Shown here: positions 8,168 through 15,221 of the stretch, in pieces
Layout: each line of letters opens with the position of its first letter
How positions within the stretch are numbered: position 1 is the stretch's first letter
Assembly: GCA_035519135.1 (NCBI GenBank)
Contig: DATIWX010000038.1
Coordinates: 1 to 59,096, forward strand
Source: VBDM01 sp035519135
Lineage (GTDB): Bacteria; Pseudomonadota; Gammaproteobacteria; Burkholderiales; SG8-39
Direction of reading: 5' to 3'
Length of the DNA stretch: 59,096 bases
Program-made: the position numbers and the translations under genes
Notes under the pieces: model-generated
The model's database searches: none
Told to the model about the DNA's origin: nothing
Seen by the model: only the letters and a program-made list of their open reading frames with translations

Positions 8168-9133
8168 ATGAAAACCATCATAAGAACAGTCCTTGCAGCG
8201 TTCACGGCGGCGGCCGCGGCGCAGGCTTTCGCGCAGGCCTACCCGAACAAGCCGGTGCACGCGATCATCTCGTTCACGCCCGGCAGCTCGACCGACATCG
8301 TCGGGCGCCTGGTGACCCAGAAGCTCTCGGAGATGTGGGGCCAGCCGGTGCTCGCGGAGAACCGCGCCGGCGCCGGCGGCTCCATCGGAACTGCGTTCGT
8401 CGCCAAGGCGCCCGCGGACGGCTATACGCTGCTCATCGATTCCAACGCGCACACGGTGACGCCGTCCATCTATGCGAAGCTGCCCTACGACACCCTGAAA
8501 GACTTCATCGACGTCGTGCCGCTCGCCTCGCAGCCCAACGTCCTCATCGTGAACGCGACCTCGTCGTACAAGACGCTGATGGACCTGGTCAACGCGGCGA
8601 AGGCGAAGCCCGGCGTGATCAACTGGGGCCACGCCGGCGTCGGCAGCGGTACTCACCTCAACACCGAGAAATTCGTCGCGGCGGCGAAGGTCAACGTCAC
8701 GCAGATTCCGTTCAAGGGAACGCCCGAGGTGATCCAGGCGATGCTGAGCGGGTCGGTGGATTGCTACTGGGCGCCGATCTCGGCCGCGATCCCCCACATC
8801 AAGGGCGGCAGGGTTCGTCCGCTCGCGGTGAGCACGTCCAAGCGCAACAGCCAGCTGCCCGATGTTCCCACCACGGGCGAAGCGGGCGTGCAGGGCGCCG
8901 ATGCGCCGCTGTGGTTCGGTGTCTGGGTAGCCGCCGGCACGCCGGCGAATATCGTCGCCAAGATCAATGCCGACACGCGCAAGGCGCTCGCCGATCCCGC
9001 AGTGCGCGACAGGCTGGCCAACCTGGGAAACGACCCCATGGACATGTCTTCCGAGGATTTCGCGAAGTTCGTGCGCAGCGAGATCGAGGAGTATGCGCGC
9101 GTGATCAAGGGCGCCGGCATCAAGCCGCAGTGA
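8168..9133 (+). CDS. Bug/TctC-type periplasmic solute-binding protein (second copy)
   Basis: A protein of 321 residues with a signal peptide (MKTIIRTVLAAFTAAAAAQA, cleavage near AFA-Q). The mature part starts YPNKPVHAIISFTPGSSTDI and has GAGGSIGTAFVAKAPADGYT, then PFKGTPEVIQAMLSGSVDCY and LPDVPTTGEAGV, all typical of tripartite tricarboxylate receptors. A strong AGAGGAGC site precedes the ATG. It differs from the Bug protein at 2523-3470 throughout, so this is not a recent duplication and the two may bind different ligands of the pathway. A 13-bp hairpin follows the gene and may stabilise its message. No membrane components are encoded here. Confidence 0.93.
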   Translation: MKTIIRTVLAAFTAAAAAQAFAQAYPNKPVHAIISFTPGSSTDIVGRLVTQKLSEMWGQPVLAENRAGAGGSIGTAFVAKAPADGYTLLIDSNAHTVTPSIYAKLPYDTLKDFIDVVPLASQPNVLIVNATSSYKTLMDLVNAAKAKPGVINWGHAGVGSGTHLNTEKFVAAAKVNVTQIPFKGTPEVIQAMLSGSVDCYWAPISAAIPHIKGGRVRPLAVSTSKRNSQLPDVPTTGEAGVQGADAPLWFGVWVAAGTPANIVAKINADTRKALADPAVRDRLANLGNDPMDMSSEDFAKFVRSEIEEYARVIKGAGIKPQ

Positions 9134-9146
9134 TCCTCAAGGCACG

Positions 9147-9176
9147 CACCGTCGCTCCCGCGCGGGGGTGACGGTG
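9147..9176 (+). other. Strong intergenic hairpin (13-bp stem, 4-base loop)
   Basis: Bases 9147-9159 pair with 9164-9176 around the loop GCGC; 11 Watson-Crick pairs and two G-U wobbles. No T-run follows, so it is not a canonical intrinsic terminator. Lying 13 bases after the binding-protein stop, it could protect the 3' end of that message or split it from the nitrilase gene. Confidence 0.7.
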
Positions 9177-9203
9177 AATTGACCGGGCTGCTGAGCGCAA
9201 TCC

Positions 9204-10313
9204 ATGGGCGACACGTATCCGGTGGTGAGAGTGGCGGCGGTGCAGGCCGCCTCGGTATTCCTCGATCGCGAGGGTTCGACCGAAAAGGCCTGTCGCCTGA
9301 TCCGTGAGGCGGGCGGGCGGGGCGCGCGCGTGGTCGGTTTCCCCGAGGGCTATATACCGGCGCATCCGGTCTGGTATCACCACCATCCGGCGACGAGCGC
9401 CATCGCGAACGAGCTTGCCGTCGCGCTCTTCAAGAATTCCGTCGAAATCCCGGGCCCGGAGATCGACGCGCTCTGCGCAGCCGCGCGCGATGCGCACGCC
9501 TACGTCGTCGTGGGTGTCTGCGAAAAGCTGCCGCGCACGATCGGCACCATGTTCAACACCCAGGTCTACATCGGGCCCGATGGGACGCTTCTCGGCAAGC
9601 ACCAGAAGCTCGTTCCCACGGTCGGCGAGCGCCTGGTGCATGCCGGCGGCTTCGGCGACACTTTCGGCGCGTTCCAGACGGAGTTCGGGCCGATGAGCGG
9701 CCTGATCTGCGGCGAAAACTCCAACCCGCTCGCCGTGTTCGCGCTTACCGCCGAGAGCACCCGCATTCACGTGATGAGCTGGCCGAATCACTTTCCGGCG
9801 AGCGGCGATCCGATGCGCAACCGCGTCGCGCTCGATTCGCAGGCGTTCGCGCAGATGAGCAAGGCCTTCGTGATCTCGGCCTGCGGGACGGTGGACGAGC
9901 CGATGATCCGCGCTCTCAGGGTCGGTCCGGAGGCGGAGAAATTCCTGCGCGATGTCGACTGCTGCGGCGGCAGCGTCATCGTCGCTCCCAACGGCCGAAT
10001 CCTCGCCGGTCCGATGGGCGCAGAGGAAGGCATTCTCTACGCCGACTGCAATCTGGAGATCGGCGTGCTCGCCAAGTTGCGACACGATTTCGCGGGACAT
10101 TACAACCGGCCGGACGTGTTCCAGGTCCACGTCAACCGCGCTGCGCCGCATATCTATACGGTCCATGGAGCGCGCGACGGCACGGCGCTCCCGGCCCCCG
10201 ATCAGGAGCAATTGCCCGGTAGGCCCCCGGCGATTCCACAGGCAAGCGCCGACTGGCGCGCGATCGAGGCTCCGCTCGCGGAAGACCTGCCGGCAGACAA
10301 GACCAAGCACTAG
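9204..10313 (+). CDS. Nitrilase (carbon-nitrogen hydrolase superfamily, branch 1)
   Basis: A protein of 369 residues, the usual nitrilase length. The catalytic triad is visible as Glu48 (GFPEGYIP), Lys135 (KHQKLVPT) and Cys169 (LICGENSNPLA). The loop CGENSNPLA and the following SWPNHFP fit true nitrilases better than amidases or beta-ureidopropionases. Nitrilases convert an organic nitrile to the carboxylate and ammonia, forming spiral oligomers in the cytoplasm. There is no good Shine-Dalgarno in front of the ATG. Placement after a carboxylate-binding protein gene and before a CMD-like gene suggests the island handles a nitrile or makes its acid; arylacetonitrile versus aliphatic preference is not readable. 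Confidence 0.92.
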   Translation: MGDTYPVVRVAAVQAASVFLDREGSTEKACRLIREAGGRGARVVGFPEGYIPAHPVWYHHHPATSAIANELAVALFKNSVEIPGPEIDALCAAARDAHAYVVVGVCEKLPRTIGTMFNTQVYIGPDGTLLGKHQKLVPTVGERLVHAGGFGDTFGAFQTEFGPMSGLICGENSNPLAVFALTAESTRIHVMSWPNHFPASGDPMRNRVALDSQAFAQMSKAFVISACGTVDEPMIRALRVGPEAEKFLRDVDCCGGSVIVAPNGRILAGPMGAEEGILYADCNLEIGVLAKLRHDFAGHYNRPDVFQVHVNRAAPHIYTVHGARDGTALPAPDQEQLPGRPPAIPQASADWRAIEAPLAEDLPADKTKH

Positions 10314-10409
10314 CAGGGTGGGCGGCGGCCCAACGCTTGCAACTCTGGGCGCGAGAAGGCATCCTTTGAAGGACAGTGCCACCGGCCGACCAGGCCCGCG
10401 AGGAGACCC

Positions 10410-11060
10410 ATGGCAAAACAAAGGATCAGCTACGTCCCGCTCGAGGAGATGGACGCGGAGATGCGCAAGGAGATGGAACGCTGCCAGCGCGAAGGCACGC
10501 CCCGCCCCGAGAGCTCGGCGATCCGCGCCCACGTCCCGGCATGCTTCTGGTTCTTCGCCAACTCCTGGCGTGACATCTTCAGGAATGGTGTGCTCGACCA
10601 CGCCATCAAGGAACTTTGCCGCCTCTACGTTTCGCGCTCCGTCGAGTGCGAGTACTGCGGCAACCAGCGTTCGGTCAGGGCGACCACCAGCGGCGCGGTG
10701 ATCGAGGACCAGGTCAGGGACTTGCTCGACTTCGAAAAGTCGGCTCGCTACGACGAACGGCAGAAAGCCGCCCTCGCTTACGCGGAGGCGATCACCTGGC
10801 ACACGCCGACCGACGACGTTTTCTGGGAGCGCATGCACAGGCACTTCAGCGAAGCAGAGCTGGTCGAGCTCGGGTGCATGATCGGCCTGACCCTCGGTCA
10901 GCAGAGCTGGCTGCGGCTGCTCAACATCGATCACCACCAGGTTCTTGCCGGGACGTCCGCATCCATGGCGCCAGGCTTCGAGGACGCGCGCAAGCTCGCC
11001 GACACAAAGGCGTCGTCCGAGTACTGGGCGAAGTCCGCGAAGGCCCGCTCGACCGCTTAG
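10410..11060 (+). CDS. Carboxymuconolactone decarboxylase/AhpD-like protein
   Basis: A protein of 216 residues, all-helical in composition, with AGGAG before the ATG. The CMD/AhpD signature is recognisable as LCRLYVSRSVECEYCGNQRS. It has the redox C-x-x-C, but the position four after the second Cys, usually His in AhpD-type peroxidases, is Arg. A second helical half (DERQKAALAYAEAITWHTP) repeats the family pattern of AhpD-like proteins. The function may be hydroperoxide reduction, decarboxylation of a lactone, or an unassigned step. The neighbouring SDR and thiolase make a pathway enzyme plausible. The C-terminal 25 residues are polar and not family-conserved as far as can be seen. Confidence 0.82.
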   Translation: MAKQRISYVPLEEMDAEMRKEMERCQREGTPRPESSAIRAHVPACFWFFANSWRDIFRNGVLDHAIKELCRLYVSRSVECEYCGNQRSVRATTSGAVIEDQVRDLLDFEKSARYDERQKAALAYAEAITWHTPTDDVFWERMHRHFSEAELVELGCMIGLTLGQQSWLRLLNIDHHQVLAGTSASMAPGFEDARKLADTKASSEYWAKSAKARSTA

Positions 11061-11073
11061 TACAAAGCGGGCC

Positions 11074-11766
11074 GTGAGGTTCAGCGGCAAGAACTGCATG
11101 ATCACCGGCGCGGCGGGCAATCTCGGCCGCGCGGTTGCGCAGGCGTTTGCTTCCGAAGGAGCCACGCTGATCCTGATGGACCATCACGAGGATCATCTGC
11201 GCTCGGCATACGGCGACGAGGGCGCGGGCAAGCGCTTCGCTCTCGCCGATCTTCGCGACGCCCTATCCGTGGCGCGAGCGCTCCCGGCCGGAGACCGGAT
11301 CGATATCCTGTGCAATATCGCCGGCGGATTCCGCATGGGGCAAGCCGTACACGAGACGAGCGACGACACCTGGGATCTGATGCTCGGGCTCAACGCGAAG
11401 TCGGTGATCAACTGCGTCCGCGCCGTGGTTCCCGGGATGCTCGCCGCCGGTCACGGCAAGATCGTCAACATCGCCGCCCTCGCGGGATTGTCGGGCAAGG
11501 CGAACATGGGCGCCTACAGCGCGTCGAAGAGCGCGGTCATGCGCCTGACCGAGAGCATGTCGGCCGAGTTGCGCGACAAGGGCATCAACGTGAACTGCAT
11601 CCTGCCCAGCACCATCGACACGCCGCAGAACCGCGCGGACATGCCCAAGGCCGATCCGCGCCGCTGGGTGGCACCCGAGGCTCTCGCGGATGTCGTGCTG
11701 TTCCTCGCCTCGGACGCTGCGAGGGCGATTCACGGAGCCGCGATTCCCGTGAACGGCCTGGTCTGA
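11074..11766 (+). CDS. Short-chain dehydrogenase/reductase (SDR)
   Basis: A protein of 230 residues from a GTG start 13 bases after the CMD gene; the reading starts VRFSGKNCMITGAAGNLGRA. The cofactor loop is TGAAGNLG (last Ile of the usual TG-x3-GIG replaced by Leu). The NAG motif appears as NIAGGF, the catalytic Ser region as VNIAALAGLSGK, and the Tyr/Lys pair as YSASKSA. A C-terminal INVNCILPSTIDTP matches classical SDRs. A weak GCGGG is the only Shine-Dalgarno. It probably oxidises an alcohol or 3-hydroxyacyl intermediate ahead of the thiolase encoded 57 bases downstream. The substrate is unknown. Confidence 0.9.
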   Translation: MRFSGKNCMITGAAGNLGRAVAQAFASEGATLILMDHHEDHLRSAYGDEGAGKRFALADLRDALSVARALPAGDRIDILCNIAGGFRMGQAVHETSDDTWDLMLGLNAKSVINCVRAVVPGMLAAGHGKIVNIAALAGLSGKANMGAYSASKSAVMRLTESMSAELRDKGINVNCILPSTIDTPQNRADMPKADPRRWVAPEALADVVLFLASDAARAIHGAAIPVNGLV

Positions 11767-11789
11767 GCTTTCCCGGCGGTGGGCTGATT

Positions 11790-11795
11790 TACAAT
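11790..11795 (+). promoter_or_regulatory. Candidate -10 element for the thiolase gene
   Basis: TACAAT sits 28 bases before the ATG in the 57-base gap after the SDR gene, with an AT-richer flank (GATTTACAATAG). No convincing -35 is seen 16-18 bases upstream, so this is a weak call that would let the thiolase be expressed apart from the island. Confidence 0.3.
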
Positions 11796-11823
11796 AGCCG
11801 GCTTTCGAGCTCTCGAGACCAAA

Positions 11824-13029
11824 ATGACTGAAGTCTTCATCTGCGACGCCGTTCGCACGCCCTTCGGACGCTATGCAGGGGCGCTATCCTCGATCCGCAC
11901 CGACGACCTCGCTACCCTTCCGATCAAGGCGCTGATGGAGCGCAACCCCGCGGTCGATTGGGGCGCGGTCGACGACGTGATCTACGGGTGCGTGAACCAG
12001 GCCGGGGAGGACAACCGCAACGTCGCGCGCATGGCGCTGCTCCTGGCCGGATTGCCGGAGAAGGTGCCCGGCGCGACCGTGAACCGGCTGTGCGGGTCGA
12101 GCCTGGACGCCGTCGGCACAGCGGCGCGCGCCATCCGGTGCGGCGAGACACAGCTGATGATCGCGGGCGGGGTGGAGAGCATGTCGCGCGCACCCTTTGT
12201 CATCCCGAAGGCCGACAGCGCGTTCTCACGCGCGGCGAAGATCGAAGACACGACCATCGGCTGGCGTTTCGTCAACCCTGCGATGAAGGGAAAGTACGGC
12301 ATCGATTCCATGCCCGAGACCGCCGAAAACGTCGCCGAGGAATTCAAGGTAGCGAGATCGGATCAGGACGCATTTGCGCTCCGCAGCCAGCAGCGGTGGG
12401 CCGCCGCACAGGCCCGCGGCTTCTACCGCGGCGAGGTGGTTCCGGTGTCGGTGGTGGGGAAGAAAGGCGCGGCCGTCACGGTCGACCGCGACGAGCATCC
12501 GCGCCCCGACGCGACGCTCGAAGGGCTCGCGAAACTGAAAGGCGTCGTGAAGCCCGAGGGCACGGTTACCGCGGGCAACGCCTCGGGCGTGAACGACGGC
12601 GCCTGCGCGGTGGTTCTTGCCTCCGAAGCGGCGGCGAGAAAGCACCAGCTCACGCCGCGCGCGCGCGTGGTCGGCATGGCCACGGCGGGCGTCGCGCCGC
12701 GCATCATGGGGGTCGGGCCCGCACCCGCGACACGCAAGGTCCTGGACAAGACCGGGCTCAAGCTCGCGCAGATGGAAGTCATCGAGCTGAACGAGGCGTT
12801 CGCGGCGCAGGCTCTTGCCGTAACGCGCGATCTCGGGCTGCCCGACGGCACGGAACACGTCAATCCCAACGGCGGCGCGATCGCCATCGGGCATCCCCTC
12901 GGCGCCTCGGGCGCACGCCTAGTGACGACGGCGATGTATCAGCTGCAGGCGATCAAGGGTCGCTACGCGCTGTGCACCATGTGCATAGGGGTAGGGCAGG
13001 GGATTGCCCTGGTACTCGAGCGGGTCTAG
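11824..13029 (+). CDS. pcaF: 3-oxoadipyl-CoA/acetyl-CoA C-acyltransferase (thiolase)
   Basis: A protein of 401 residues, the standard thiolase length. MTEVFICDAVRTPFGRYAGA and NQAGEDNRNVARMALLLAGL are characteristic of the PcaF/PaaJ branch. The nucleophilic Cys is in NRLCGSSLDAVG; the base His lies in GHPLGASG and the second Cys in CTMCIGVGQG. The branch cleaves 3-oxoadipyl-CoA to succinyl-CoA and acetyl-CoA, the final step of beta-ketoadipate and phenylacetate routes. As the last + gene of the island it would deliver the products to the TCA cycle. The NRLCGSS loop departs slightly from the commoner NRLCASG, so a related beta-ketothiolase activity is the alternative. Its stop shares a CTAG with the convergent NYN gene. 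Confidence 0.9.
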   Translation: MTEVFICDAVRTPFGRYAGALSSIRTDDLATLPIKALMERNPAVDWGAVDDVIYGCVNQAGEDNRNVARMALLLAGLPEKVPGATVNRLCGSSLDAVGTAARAIRCGETQLMIAGGVESMSRAPFVIPKADSAFSRAAKIEDTTIGWRFVNPAMKGKYGIDSMPETAENVAEEFKVARSDQDAFALRSQQRWAAAQARGFYRGEVVPVSVVGKKGAAVTVDRDEHPRPDATLEGLAKLKGVVKPEGTVTAGNASGVNDGACAVVLASEAAARKHQLTPRARVVGMATAGVAPRIMGVGPAPATRKVLDKTGLKLAQMEVIELNEAFAAQALAVTRDLGLPDGTEHVNPNGGAIAIGHPLGASGARLVTTAMYQLQAIKGRYALCTMCIGVGQGIALVLERV

Positions 13030-13835
13030 TGCGCGACGCTCTTTACGATGTAGCCGCCCGACTTCTCGTCGTGCTCGAGCTGCAGCATGTTGCGCGACGC
13101 CGCTTCGTCCAGCAGCTTGGAGAATGACGAGAAGCCGTAGTAGGACTCGTTGAAGCCTGGGTTGCGCCGCTTCAGCGCCTGCTTGACCATCGAGCCCCAG
13201 AGTTTTTCCTCGGCGCCGCGCTCGGCGATCAGGGCCTCGACCGTCTGCATGACGAGGTCCAGGGCCTCGTCGGTCTTGTCCTCCCCGTCCTTGGGCGTGC
13301 CCTCCGTCGAGCTCGGCTTGCTCTGCAGTCTCTTCCGCGGCGGGCGACGGGACGGCTTCTCGCGCACCAGGTCGTCGTAGAAGATGAACTCGTCGCAGTT
13401 CGCGACCAGGAGGTCGGAGCTCGAGTTCTTCACGCCGACGCCGATCACCGTCTTGTCATTCTCGCGAAGCTTGGAGACGAGCGGCGAAAAGTCGGAGTCG
13501 CCGCTGATGATGACGAAGGTGTCGACGTGCGACTTGGTGTAGCACAGGTCGAGCGCGTCGACCACCATGCGGATGTCGGCAGAATTCTTTCCTGACATGC
13601 GCACGTGCGGGATCTCGATCAGCTCGAAGGAGGCTTCGTGCATGTCGGCTTTGAAGTCCTTGTACCGCTCCCAGTCGCAGTAGGCCTTCTTGACGACGAT
13701 GCTGCCTTTCAGGAGGAGGCGCTCGAGGACCTTAGTGATGTCGAACTTGGCGTATTTCGCGTCGCGCACACCCAGCGCAACGTTCTCGAAATCGCAGAAT
13801 AGCGCCATATTGGCGGTATCGCCGGGTGCGGGCAC
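13026..13835 (-). CDS. NYN-domain (PIN-like RNase fold) protein with C-terminal LOTUS/OST-HTH domain
   Basis: A protein of 269 residues. The N-terminal 150 residues form a NYN domain: ALFCDFENVALG with the first catalytic Asp, KNSADIRMVVDALDLC, and IISGDSDFSPLVSKLREN with the conserved acidic cluster. A basic, low-complexity linker (KPSRRPPRKRLQSKP) follows. The last 80 residues have the OST-HTH/LOTUS pattern (LWGSMVKQALKRRNPGFNES, then FSSFSKLLDEA). NYN domains are metal-dependent ribonucleases and LOTUS domains bind RNA, so RNA cleavage or turnover is likely. The GTG start at 13835 is backed by GAGGAG five bases upstream; ATG at 13808 is the alternative. It converges on pcaF with overlapping stops and belongs to neither flanking operon. 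Confidence 0.88.
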   Translation of the reverse strand: MPAPGDTANMALFCDFENVALGVRDAKYAKFDITKVLERLLLKGSIVVKKAYCDWERYKDFKADMHEASFELIEIPHVRMSGKNSADIRMVVDALDLCYTKSHVDTFVIISGDSDFSPLVSKLRENDKTVIGVGVKNSSSDLLVANCDEFIFYDDLVREKPSRRPPRKRLQSKPSSTEGTPKDGEDKTDEALDLVMQTVEALIAERGAEEKLWGSMVKQALKRRNPGFNESYYGFSSFSKLLDEAASRNMLQLEHDEKSGGYIVKSVAH

Positions 13836-13944
13836 AAGGACTCCTCAGACCACTGGGAGGGGCATTATCCCATTGTCCCGGGCAAATCAGGGTTGAACTC
13901 CGGGCGTTCTCGGCATAGCATCGACGTTTCCCCGGAGCGCAAGC

Positions 13945-14487
13945 ATGCATACCGAAGTCCACGTCCACGGCACCGTCCTTCTGAGAAGCGGCGTCAGCCA
14001 AACCGAAATCGAAGTGGCCCTGCGGCCGTGGTTCGACTACGTCGACGTGGACGGGCTGGCGGACGCGCGCAGCGCCCACCAGGACGAGCCCGGCATCGTG
14101 TTCGACCGGCGCAGGCGCGCCCTGGATATCTGCTGGACCGGGTACGTCGGCCGCAATTTTCAGCACTCCCTCGAAGGGGCATTCGAGTCCCTATCCCCCT
14201 ACTCCGAGGAGGCGGCGGCGGTCGAGGTGAGCTACTACCAGGAAGACGGGCAGGACGAGCACAGCTGGGTGTTCGTCGGCCCGACCCCGGATGCGATCCG
14301 CGAGATGCAGCGGCGGCGCATGATGGACGATCTCTCGGCGCTGCTCGCACGCCATTTCGGCGATGCCGAGATCGGCGAAGTGCACGCACTGGTGAACCAG
14401 CTCTTCGCGCGCCGCGCGGCTGAAGCGCCCCAGGACCGCACCCAGGTCCGCCCCGGCGGCGCGTCCGGAAAGAAGCACCTGCACTAG
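13945..14487 (+). CDS. Conserved-looking hypothetical protein, 180 residues
   Basis: Not recognised with certainty. It starts MHTEVHVHGTVLLRSGVSQ with GGAGCGCAAGC upstream. The composition is acidic and soluble, with no signal peptide or membrane segment. It alternates beta-rich segments (VDVDGLADA, GIVFDRRRRALDICWTG, AVEVSYYQEDGQDE, SWVFVGPTPDAI) with a C-terminal helix pair (MMDDLSALLARHFGDAEIG). The tail is basic and disordered (RPGGASGKKHLH). Codon use matches the neighbours, which supports a real gene, as does its clear ribosome site. It lies alone between the divergent NYN gene and the mraZ promoter region, and no function is proposed. Confidence 0.7.
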   Translation: MHTEVHVHGTVLLRSGVSQTEIEVALRPWFDYVDVDGLADARSAHQDEPGIVFDRRRRALDICWTGYVGRNFQHSLEGAFESLSPYSEEAAAVEVSYYQEDGQDEHSWVFVGPTPDAIREMQRRRMMDDLSALLARHFGDAEIGEVHALVNQLFARRAAEAPQDRTQVRPGGASGKKHLH

Positions 14488-14510
14488 CTTGCGGTGCCGA
14501 AAGTGGCAAT

Positions 14511-14527
14511 CCGCCTTTTCGAGGCGG
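14511..14527 (+). terminator. Short GC-rich hairpin after the hypothetical gene
   Basis: CCGCCT and AGGCGG pair around TTTCG, 23 bases after the stop of the preceding gene. No T-run follows, so termination would be weak or factor-dependent. Confidence 0.35.
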
Positions 14528-14686
14528 GTCCGCAGTCCATTCAGTGGAAGTCCTTGATTTCCTAATGTATTACATGCAGTGTACGCTGTAAGATGTTCAT
14601 TATATTATAGTTATTCCACATCAAGCTTATTCTAAGAAAGCCATCTTAAGTCCCTGTTGTAGTTAAAAATTTCGTCAGTTTCAGGC
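14528..14686. other. AT-rich intergenic stretch upstream of the mraZ promoter
   Basis: The 290-base gap between the hypothetical gene and mraZ contains no gene. Its middle is strikingly AT-rich against a GC-rich genome (for example TTCATTATATTATAGTTATT near 14596-14615). A small dyad TTACA-N12-TGTAA spans 14570-14591. Such DNA could be an UP element, a bent segment or a binding site for a nucleoid protein. No second complete promoter could be fixed. Confidence 0.6.
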
Positions 14687-14715
14687 TTGACCACCCCTTC
14701 GGTTTCCTCTAGAGT
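14687..14715 (+). promoter_or_regulatory. Sigma70-type promoter of the dcw cluster (mraZ promoter)
   Basis: TTGACC at 14687-14692 is followed after exactly 17 bases by TAGAGT at 14710-14715. Transcription would start near 14722, leaving about 55 bases of leader before the mraZ TTG start. Confidence 0.7.
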
Positions 14716-14749
14716 GGTAAGAAGTAGGTTTTAGTGGGAAACCGTGGCG
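14715..14749 (+). promoter_or_regulatory. Candidate MraZ operator: four 10-bp-phased TGG-type repeats
   Basis: TGGTA (14715), TAGGT (14725), TGGGA (14735) and TGGCG (14745) recur every 10 bases with 5-base spacers. MraZ is known to bind direct TGGGN repeats with 5-base spacers in its own promoter, and these sit from the -10 element into the leader, where binding would repress. Only one copy is a perfect TGGGN. Confidence 0.6.
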
Positions 14750-14777
14750 CTTCGCTTCGCCACCACGAGGGGGTTCA

Positions 14778-15221
14778 TTGTTTCAAGGGGCGACAGAGCT
14801 GAGTCTCGACGCCAAGGGAAGGCTTGCCGTGCCGACCCGGCATCGCGACGCCTTGTTATCGGGAGGCCGCACCCTGATCCTCACCGCCCACCCCGATAGC
14901 TGCCTGCTTCTCTATCCGAGCGTTGCCTGGGAGCCGATCGGCGCCAAGGTCCAAGCGCTTTCCAGCTTCAACGAGCAGGCTCGCTGGTGGCAGCGGCTCC
15001 TCGTCGGCTTCGCCGAGGAGCTGGAACCCGATGGCCAGGGCCGAATCCTGATTTCGCCGGCATTGCGCAAGTTCGCCGGGCTGAAAAAAGACGTGATGCT
15101 GGTGGGACAGGGAAGTCACTTCGAGATCTGGGACATCGCCGCTTGGGACGAGCGGCTTTCGAGAGGTCTGACGCAAGTGGGCACTAACCCTCCCCCAGGG
15201 ACCGAAAACTTCTCGCTGTGA
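14778..15221 (+). CDS. mraZ: Transcriptional regulator MraZ
   Basis: A protein of 147 residues from a TTG start with GAGGGGG seven bases upstream. It reads MFQGATELSLDAKGRLAVPT, the classic first half of the double SpoVT-AbrB (swapped-hairpin) repeat. The second repeat is QGRILISPALRKFAGLKKD. MraZ forms a ring and represses the dcw promoter by binding the repeats just upstream. It is the first gene of the cluster and its stop overlaps the rsmH GTG (GTGA), so dosage of regulator and methyltransferase should be coupled. Confidence 0.96.
   Translation: MFQGATELSLDAKGRLAVPTRHRDALLSGGRTLILTAHPDSCLLLYPSVAWEPIGAKVQALSSFNEQARWWQRLLVGFAEELEPDGQGRILISPALRKFAGLKKDVMLVGQGSHFEIWDIAAWDERLSRGLTQVGTNPPPGTENFSL

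Noticed and set aside
9120..11165. 681-codon minus-strand frame opposite the nitrilase and CMD genes
   Set aside because: The plus-strand genes have catalytic motifs and ribosome sites; the minus frame has none.
13836..13944. Divergent promoter between the NYN and hypothetical genes
   Set aside because: Only a short TGGGA/TCCCA dyad is visible; no convincing -35/-10 pair on either strand.
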